64,000 bases of DNA, taken from NCBI GenBank assembly GCA_018262855.1, contig JADFDO010000005.1, positions 62,001 to 126,000 of the forward strand, given 5' to 3'. Of the stretch, positions 58,923 through 64,000 are shown piece by piece. Every line of letters begins with the position of its first letter. Positions within the stretch are counted from its first letter, which is position 1. The notes below the pieces were generated by a model. It had not been told where the DNA came from, did not search any database, and was given only the letters and a program-made list of their open reading frames with translations. Position numbers and translations under genes: made by a program. The DNA is from Methanolinea sp. GTDB lineage: Archaea > Halobacteriota > Methanomicrobia > Methanomicrobiales > Methanospirillaceae.

Positions 58923-59669
58923 TTAAAGTTCACGTTCTCGCCGTCCTACTGCTCCGACAAGTAATGGCCACTGACTTTTCTGGTCCAGGTGGGTGAGATG
59001 GATCATCATCTCATCATGGAAGAGATCGATAGGCTGTACATCGCACCCGATGCATGATGAGGCCATGATGAGCGCCTGACATATGTGGCCAGCCTCGATA
59101 AGGACACTCCGATATCCCCTGTTTCCCAATGCCCACGTGGAGCGATAGGGAATTCCCACCCAGAGGAATGTGACCGCAGCCTTCGTGATGAGCTTGAAGT
59201 TCATACATGCGGTACCCATGGCGAGGGGGAGGTCCGAATCCAGTCGTTCAACGATGATCTGATGCGAAAGTGGGAGGTAGCGATAGAGCCCTGTCTCAAG
59301 ACCCTCGACTTCGCCGGCCACAAAGAAGGTCTCGATTGGGTACCTAAAACCGCTTGAGGGGACATTACGGGGTATCGGGCTATCTCCTACAGCTTTACGA
59401 ACGCCCTGCATGCACCAGAGCAGGAATGAGAGTTCATTCAAGGTGATGGACGACCTTGAGAAGAATCCCGGCAGTTCCCAATTTTCAAGCGCTTCACGGA
59501 CTGGAACTTCCTTGATCTTGATACGTTTCGGATTGGGCAGATTGATCACCTGGGCACCATCCGGAACCGGCAATTCTTTTGGGGGTTCGGGGACCCGCAG
59601 GATAAGATCAACAGTGGAAAAATCAGGATACCTGGTCTTTTCCAGGAATTCAATACCAGGATCTGTCAT
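58923..59669 (-). CDS. SagB-type nitroreductase-fold dehydrogenase
   Basis: 248 residues. FMN-binding nitroreductase fold of SagB type: SRSSITLNELSFLLWCMQGV, RNVPSSGFRYPIETFF, GLETGLYRYLPLSHQII and IEAGHICQALIMASSCIGCD. SagB proteins oxidise thiazolines in peptide antibiotics, but stand-alone archaeal members are of unknown role and could be general reductases. No peptide-modifying cyclase is adjacent; the YcaO gene at the left edge is 58 kb away. ATG 59669 is preceded by GGAGGC. Its own TATA box (ATACATTATATCAC, 59710-59722) separates it from fwdC. Confidence 0.82.
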   Translation of the reverse strand: MTDPGIEFLEKTRYPDFSTVDLILRVPEPPKELPVPDGAQVINLPNPKRIKIKEVPVREALENWELPGFFSRSSITLNELSFLLWCMQGVRKAVGDSPIPRNVPSSGFRYPIETFFVAGEVEGLETGLYRYLPLSHQIIVERLDSDLPLAMGTACMNFKLITKAAVTFLWVGIPYRSTWALGNRGYRSVLIEAGHICQALIMASSCIGCDVQPIDLFHDEMMIHLTHLDQKSQWPLLVGAVGRREREL

Positions 59670-59709
59670 AACGCCTCCATATCTCACAGTAATTTTCGGT
59701 TGAAATGTG

Positions 59710-59735
59710 ATATAATGTATATTCAATAAAAAAAG
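59710..59735 (-). promoter_or_regulatory. end of the fwd operon and promoter of the SagB-type gene
   Basis: On the minus strand a run of seven T (59728-59734) after CCTCC follows the fwdC stop by ~16 nt and can stop transcription. The next bases, ATACATTATATCAC (59710-59722), are a TATA box for the SagB-type gene, whose ATG is at 59669. Confidence 0.5.
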
Positions 59736-59749
59736 GAGGAAATCTGTGT

Positions 59750-60556
59750 TTATGCAGATGCCTTGACATAGAGATTAGCGTAGATTTCCTTGCCTTTTGA
59801 TTTCGGGTGCCGTTCCCCAAGGTCGCCGATATACTGCCTGAATGTTGCGCTCTCCCCGGCGATCTCTTTCCGGACCCTGTCGATCTCCTTGAATCCCGGA
59901 AGCATGTACTGGACATTTCCAAAAACATAGATGTCGCCTTTTACCATCTGCCCACCTACGCGACCCTCGACATCACCCTTGATCACGACTGTGCCGCCCT
60001 CCGCATGGGTTGATACATGGATGAATGCATTCTTGTCGATAATGATGGTGCCTCCAAGCATGAATGTACCAATATCATTGCCGGCATTGCCATGGATGTG
60101 GATTGTTCCGCCACGCATACCACGCCAGTCACCACGGTATGCACATCCCACATAATTCCCTGCATTCCCATCGACCTCGATCTCACCGCCTTCCATGGCG
60201 ATTCCGCAGAAAGAGTCGACATTCCCTTTGACATGGATCTTGCCGCCCTTCATCCATCCGCCTACATACATGTCTGCGTTGCCGTTCACGGTGATGGTTC
60301 CGGCGGTCATCTTTGATCCTATGTATTTTACCCTCGAACAATCGCCATCGATGAGAATGTCTGTCTCAGCAGCAGTTTTTCCTGACGAACCGGTCACACT
60401 GAAGAAATCTCCCAGTTTCTCTCTAACTTTTCCCTCAAAAATTTCCAGTTCTGCGATCTCTGCGGGAGTTTTTCCGGCAAATGCATCAGGTGTAATGTTA
60501 TTACATTCAATGATAAGTTCGGGAGTCTTGAATGGTTTCAACGTGATTGTTGCCAT
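59750..60556 (-). CDS. fwdC: formylmethanofuran dehydrogenase subunit C
   Basis: 268 residues. A parallel beta-helix made of glycine-rich repeats with the pattern GG-x-I-x-V-x-G-N-A: TITVNGNADMYVGGWM, KIHVKGNVDSFCGIAMEGGE, IEVDGNAGNYVGCAYRGDWR, TIHIHGNAGNDIGTFMLGGT and VVIKGDVEGRVGGQMVKGD. This is the FwdC/GXGXG (glutamate synthase alpha-like) domain that holds FwdA and FwdB together. ATG 60556 follows the fwdA stop by 2 nt; the frame opens two codons earlier. It is the last gene of fwdDBAC. Confidence 0.96.
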   Translation of the reverse strand: MATITLKPFKTPELIIECNNITPDAFAGKTPAEIAELEIFEGKVREKLGDFFSVTGSSGKTAAETDILIDGDCSRVKYIGSKMTAGTITVNGNADMYVGGWMKGGKIHVKGNVDSFCGIAMEGGEIEVDGNAGNYVGCAYRGDWRGMRGGTIHIHGNAGNDIGTFMLGGTIIIDKNAFIHVSTHAEGGTVVIKGDVEGRVGGQMVKGDIYVFGNVQYMLPGFKEIDRVRKEIAGESATFRQYIGDLGERHPKSKGKEIYANLYVKASA

Positions 60557-60558
60557 GT

Positions 60559-62265
60559 TCAAGCCTCCGCATCAATATCAATGACCAGCGGGTTCGGTGC
60601 AAGTGCATCCCAGACAGGGTAATTCCCAATTCCGACGGTATAGTTCTTCAGGAACTTTTCATTGATGTCCCTTGTAACCTGGGGGTTAGCCTTGACTTTC
60701 GCATTCACCCACACTGTCCTCTTGTTCCCGTGGCCAGTAATCTCCCCGTCCTTGACGACAATCTGACCGGACTTGATGAACCAGCTGGCACGGAGAAGCG
60801 CTTTCTCGATCATCTCCGGGTCGCTCGGCATGTTCTTCACGTTGAGGTCGAATACTCCGACGTTTGCGTCAAGACCTGCACTGAGACCGCCATACATATG
60901 GGAAAGGCCGAGTGCCTTGGCCGGACCGGTTCTTGTCATCTGCGCAACCTCGTAGAGTGTAAGTTCTCTGTCCATGCCGTGTATGTTCGTGGCATCGATC
61001 ACTTTGTCCTTGTACTTGAACGTGTCAAGGGTGGCTTCCCTGGCTTTCTGGCTCATCAGCCACTTGATGATGCGGGGGTACCTGATGAAGGGGCCCGCGT
61101 TCGGGTGATCGGTCGTGATGAACGTGCGCATGGGGTCCTTCGCATAAAGGCCGAGTTCAAGTCCGATTGCCCACTGGATGCCGCATACCTTGATGTTTTT
61201 GTCATAGACATACGGTACGACACCGGCCGCGGTTTCAAGTTCTACGTCGACATTCGCCCATTTCAGGTGATTCAGGTTGTTGAGGTGATGCTCGAAAGGT
61301 CCATCTGCCGTCATCGTGGTGGTTTCGTCGAGCGTCACACACCCGAGATCTACGGTGATGTTCTTCTGGGTATTGACATACTCCATGACCTCTTTCGCTT
61401 TAGATTCAAAGTTAGCCCATGAATCGCCGCCATAAGAGTGGAACTGGATATGGGTAGAGTGCATGACCGAGTCGCGGCCAAACTTGTTCCTGGCCTTGAC
61501 ACCTTCAGCAAGCTTGAGGGAATCGAGTGTTACTGTATAATTACCCGGATCTCCCAGGCTGTTCTGGTGGATATGAACAGAATGGGGCAGTCCCAGGTAC
61601 TCGTTTGTCTTGATAAGACCTGTGATGATCTCGGCCGGAGTGATATCATAGAATGGGACCGGGTCATTGATACCCAGGCAGTTGAGTCCCCATGCCCATG
61701 CCGCGGTGCCACCCGGGTTGACGAGTTTTATCCCGTATCCCTTGGTTGCAGCGATAATCCACGCTACGTATGCAGCGGCATTGTCAATCTCATTGTTCTT
61801 CAAGTACTCCATCACAAACCAGTTGTTTGCAAAGACCGGGAGAGCAGCCTCGTCGATAATAGGGGTGTCATGGATTTCTTCATGCACATGCGGAGAATGG
61901 AGTGGGGGCATCGCTGCTTCCATCACAAATGCGTACCCCATCCGGGCATAATCGTATCCAGTCTTGAACGTGCTTGGTATAGAGAATCCCATTTCCATGC
62001 GATAGTGTTCCTGCGCGTCGGGACTCTTGAAAAGCTTGTCCTCAGGCCTCATCAGGCGGCCGGCATTTACTTTTGGTCCGGCAACGTGAGCATGAACATC
62101 GACAGCCCCCGCCATTACGACTTTCCCCTTTGCATCGATCACCTTCGCACCGGATCCGACCTTCTCTACTATCTTGTCGTCTTTAATTGCGACGTCCATT
62201 ACGTCGCCGTTTATCTTGCGTGAGGGATCAATCACAAACCCGTTCTTTATCAGAATTTCTGCCAT
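60559..62265 (-). CDS. fwdA: formylmethanofuran dehydrogenase subunit A
   Basis: 568 residues, amidohydrolase fold. Metal-site segments: VDVHAHVAGPKVN (HxH), VHIHQNSLGDPGNY, HSTHIQFHSYG and FITTDHPNAGPF (Asp). The binuclear zinc site, with a carboxylated Lys, condenses formate from FwdB with methanofuran to make formylmethanofuran. It starts one base after the fwdB stop. Length matches the family. Confidence 0.96.
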   Translation of the reverse strand: MAEILIKNGFVIDPSRKINGDVMDVAIKDDKIVEKVGSGAKVIDAKGKVVMAGAVDVHAHVAGPKVNAGRLMRPEDKLFKSPDAQEHYRMEMGFSIPSTFKTGYDYARMGYAFVMEAAMPPLHSPHVHEEIHDTPIIDEAALPVFANNWFVMEYLKNNEIDNAAAYVAWIIAATKGYGIKLVNPGGTAAWAWGLNCLGINDPVPFYDITPAEIITGLIKTNEYLGLPHSVHIHQNSLGDPGNYTVTLDSLKLAEGVKARNKFGRDSVMHSTHIQFHSYGGDSWANFESKAKEVMEYVNTQKNITVDLGCVTLDETTTMTADGPFEHHLNNLNHLKWANVDVELETAAGVVPYVYDKNIKVCGIQWAIGLELGLYAKDPMRTFITTDHPNAGPFIRYPRIIKWLMSQKAREATLDTFKYKDKVIDATNIHGMDRELTLYEVAQMTRTGPAKALGLSHMYGGLSAGLDANVGVFDLNVKNMPSDPEMIEKALLRASWFIKSGQIVVKDGEITGHGNKRTVWVNAKVKANPQVTRDINEKFLKNYTVGIGNYPVWDALAPNPLVIDIDAEA

Positions 62266-62266
62266 G

Positions 62267-63640
62267 CTAGTGCTCCAGTGAAGATGATGCTTTGGCGTGC
62301 TCTTTCACGTGGACCCAGATCGGTTCAGTTTGGGTCAGCTCGCACATCCTTGTGTAGACCTTATCAAAGAATTCCTCATCGCTTGGGACTCCTTCCGGAC
62401 CATCGATGACCTTTTTGAACTGGATCGGCACGTTATCCATACGATACACGACACCAGGCTCTTCCACGCCGACGACACGGACAGGTACATGGAGGTCAGC
62501 TATCTCGCTTGCCATGCAGATATTCGGGTCCACGGTGATAACCGGGTGTTTCTTCACGTGCTTTATCGCGGCGATTGGCCAGTGGGCTCCGGCATCTGTG
62601 CCGACATTCACAAAGCAGTCAACCTCGTCCCTCATGGCCAGGTCGACTGAACTGGTCTCGCCGGGATTCATGTGTGCGCGTGTCCCCTTCGACAGGTCGA
62701 TACAATAGGGGAACCCAAACTGCCATGACCAGACCTGACCGGGGCCTGCAATATTATAATGGCCCCGCATGGCCATAATCGAGGCCTTGGTATGGGTATT
62801 GAGGTCACGGGTAAGGCTGATCGCGATATCGACATTGTGGTTGCGGCCATCGGTGTGGGTGCATCCCATGCCGAAGAAGATCATCACAAACCGTGCATTT
62901 TTCATCTTTTCCGCAGCTTCAAGGATCATCTCCCTTTTGCATCCCGCGACTTCTGCAGGAATATCGTGACCTCGCAGAACGGTCCGGAATGCATCAAAGA
63001 GTTCATAGTCATGTCCCTGGTTGAGCATGAAGTGGTAATCTGCCAGTTTTGCGGTATCGGTCTCTCTTGGATCGATAGAGATAATAGTCCGCTGCATCTG
63101 GCCCTTGGTGGTGAAAAAACCTCTTGGGAATATTGAGTAACGTGAAGTATGCCTGGGGTGAGCATGCATCGGGTTACATCCCCAGAAGAGTACCACATCA
63201 GCCCGGTTCTTGACTTCTCCAAGGGTACAACTGGGATAGCCATTGTCGAAAATGGCAAGGAATGAGGGTCCGTGGCAGATAGATGCACAGTTGTCAAGGA
63301 CGGCACCTGCTCTCTCCGCTACCCGGGCGACTGCACTCATACCCTCGCAGTTGGTGGAGCCAAAGCCGTAAATGAGGGGCTTTTTTGCTTTTATAAGGGC
63401 TTTTGCAGTATAATCGACCGCTTCATCATAGGTAACTTCCTTCATTGACCCATCAGGCTGTCTCATGCGTGGTCTCTTTGGGCGGTCCGGGCTCGAGACA
63501 TGGTGGAAGATCTCGTTTCCTATCACGCATGCATTACGGGTCTCAAGGATCTTCTTTCCATCGTCAGAGACGAGGCATTCGATATCGTCACAGGATGATC
63601 CACAGTAGGGGCATCCGACCTGGGTGATCCATTTAGGCAT
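62267..63640 (-). CDS. fwdB: formylmethanofuran dehydrogenase subunit B (Mo/W enzyme)
   Basis: 457 residues, the bis-molybdopterin catalytic subunit. The [4Fe-4S] motif is VGCPYCGSSCDDIEC. The metal ligand in DNCASICHGPSFLA is Cys (not selenocysteine). YGFGSTNCEGMSAVA, VLFWGCNPMHAHPRH and FGMGCTHTDGRNHN are pterin-binding blocks. It reduces CO2 to formate using low-potential electrons. Whether it takes Mo or W cannot be told from this sequence. MPKWITQVGCPYCG is the expected N-terminus. The fwdD stop adjoins its ATG. Confidence 0.97.
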   Translation of the reverse strand: MPKWITQVGCPYCGSSCDDIECLVSDDGKKILETRNACVIGNEIFHHVSSPDRPKRPRMRQPDGSMKEVTYDEAVDYTAKALIKAKKPLIYGFGSTNCEGMSAVARVAERAGAVLDNCASICHGPSFLAIFDNGYPSCTLGEVKNRADVVLFWGCNPMHAHPRHTSRYSIFPRGFFTTKGQMQRTIISIDPRETDTAKLADYHFMLNQGHDYELFDAFRTVLRGHDIPAEVAGCKREMILEAAEKMKNARFVMIFFGMGCTHTDGRNHNVDIAISLTRDLNTHTKASIMAMRGHYNIAGPGQVWSWQFGFPYCIDLSKGTRAHMNPGETSSVDLAMRDEVDCFVNVGTDAGAHWPIAAIKHVKKHPVITVDPNICMASEIADLHVPVRVVGVEEPGVVYRMDNVPIQFKKVIDGPEGVPSDEEFFDKVYTRMCELTQTEPIWVHVKEHAKASSSLEH

Positions 63641-64000
63641 TCAGTTACCTCCTTTCCAGATTCCGACAGCTCCCTGGACGAGTTCCAGGGCACTCTTAAT
63701 TTTCTCATTGATTGCAGGCTCGATGGTTACCGGGAAACCACTATACTGTGGTACCCCTGTTGACTGGGTTCGCGGTGGGACCACCTGGTTCGCCCACACC
63801 CCCTGTCGTATGTGTGCAAGCCCCGGTGGGCAGTATTGCGTTGGTTCAATCGCCTTGACGATGACGCTTCCCGCCTCGCTCGTGACCCTGACGTTGGTGT
63901 TCCTCCAGATTCCGAGCCTCTTCATGTCTTCGGGATTCATTTCACAGACCGAGCAGGCAGCGAAATATTCCGGGGTCGTTTTTCCCTTCTCCATCGCCTG
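63641..64000 (-). CDS. fwdD: formylmethanofuran dehydrogenase subunit D (partial, N-terminus cut by window edge)
   Basis: At least 119 codons are visible; the reading frame continues past the right edge. An ATG at 63994 is in frame, but homologues begin further upstream. FwdD is the small molybdopterin-binding subunit that caps FwdB (molydopterin dinucleotide-binding C-terminal fold). Seen: CSVCEMNPEDMKRLGI, VTSEAGSVIVKAIEPTQ, PPGLAHIRQGVWANQVVPP and GFPVTIEPA. First visible gene of fwdDBAC; the stop adjoins fwdB. Confidence 0.93.
   Translation of the reverse strand, partial: QAMEKGKTTPEYFAACSVCEMNPEDMKRLGIWRNTNVRVTSEAGSVIVKAIEPTQYCPPGLAHIRQGVWANQVVPPRTQSTGVPQYSGFPVTIEPAINEKIKSALELVQGAVGIWKGGN

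Noticed and set aside
1-64000. Insertion sequences, integrases, attachment sites or prophage genes
   Set aside because: No transposase, integrase or terminal repeats were found on either strand.

Overview
This window comes from a hydrogenotrophic methanogenic archaeon, most likely of the order Methanomicrobiales. I infer that order from the overall gene set; no database was searched. The archaeal and methanogen markers are direct: the F420-reducing hydrogenase operon (frhADGB), the formylmethanofuran dehydrogenase operon (fwdDBAC, cut by the right edge), MptA, an MfnE-like kinase, SepRS for indirect Cys-tRNA synthesis, a methanogenesis-marker-1 YcaO protein, a His-type Thi4, and archaeal ribosomal proteins, polymerase subunits and translation factors. 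Most promoters look archaeal (a TATA box about 26 bp before the start), and several transcripts appear to be leaderless.

Layout. 1-3.5 kb: YcaO (cut by the left edge), DUF2098, NikR, a PP2C-like phosphatase and a DUF457 membrane hydrolase. 3.6-9.7 kb: the conserved archaeal information-processing cluster aIF2-gamma / PIN / Rpo7 / Spt4 / dephospho-CoA kinase / S24e / S27Ae / Kae1-Bud32 / RdgB / L40e, interrupted by a 69-bp tandem repeat. 9.8-12.3 kb: DUF1917, Thi4, HtpX. 12.5-16.7 kb: two tRNAs, a solute-binding protein, a TPR surface protein, a radical SAM enzyme and RlmH, followed by a candidate small RNA. 17-22.5 kb: an overlapping translation operon aRF1-ArgS-Taw1-SepRS on the minus strand. 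22.5-25.6 kb: queD-queE-queC-nudix-hydrolase for preQ0/archaeosine. 25.7-29 kb: S12-S7-EF2. 29-32.4 kb: cyclophilin, a small GTPase, DUF2124, a flavodoxin and a chagasin-like inhibitor. 32.6-36.4 kb: frhADGB with an operator-like palindrome at its promoter. 36.7-44 kb: MptA and IlvC from a shared divergent promoter, aIF2-beta with a TRAM domain, Rpo11, a metallo-beta-lactamase, an AAA ATPase, Map and PepQ. 44-48.4 kb: small regulators, two tRNAs, a methyltransferase-like protein, the SRP RNA, malate dehydrogenase, aEF1-beta and MfnE. 48.4-59.7 kb is the most accessory part: a secreted phospholipase D-like protein, a coupled HTH regulator pair, a sensor-like membrane pair, a nuclease-like protein, a HEAT protein, a structured non-coding RNA candidate, MoeA, a metallophosphoesterase, a triple DsrE-like protein and a SagB-type reductase. 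59.7-64 kb: fwdDBAC.

The genes connect at several points. Frh reduces F420 with H2 and Fwd carries out the first CO2-reduction step. MoeA, NikR and MfnE relate to the pterin cofactor, nickel and methanofuran needed by these enzymes. The best leads for undescribed biology are three candidate structured RNAs (about 53.8, 16.85 and 29.1 kb), the triple-DsrE/SagB pair, and several palindromes sitting exactly at predicted promoters (frh, the HTH pair, thi4, nikR).
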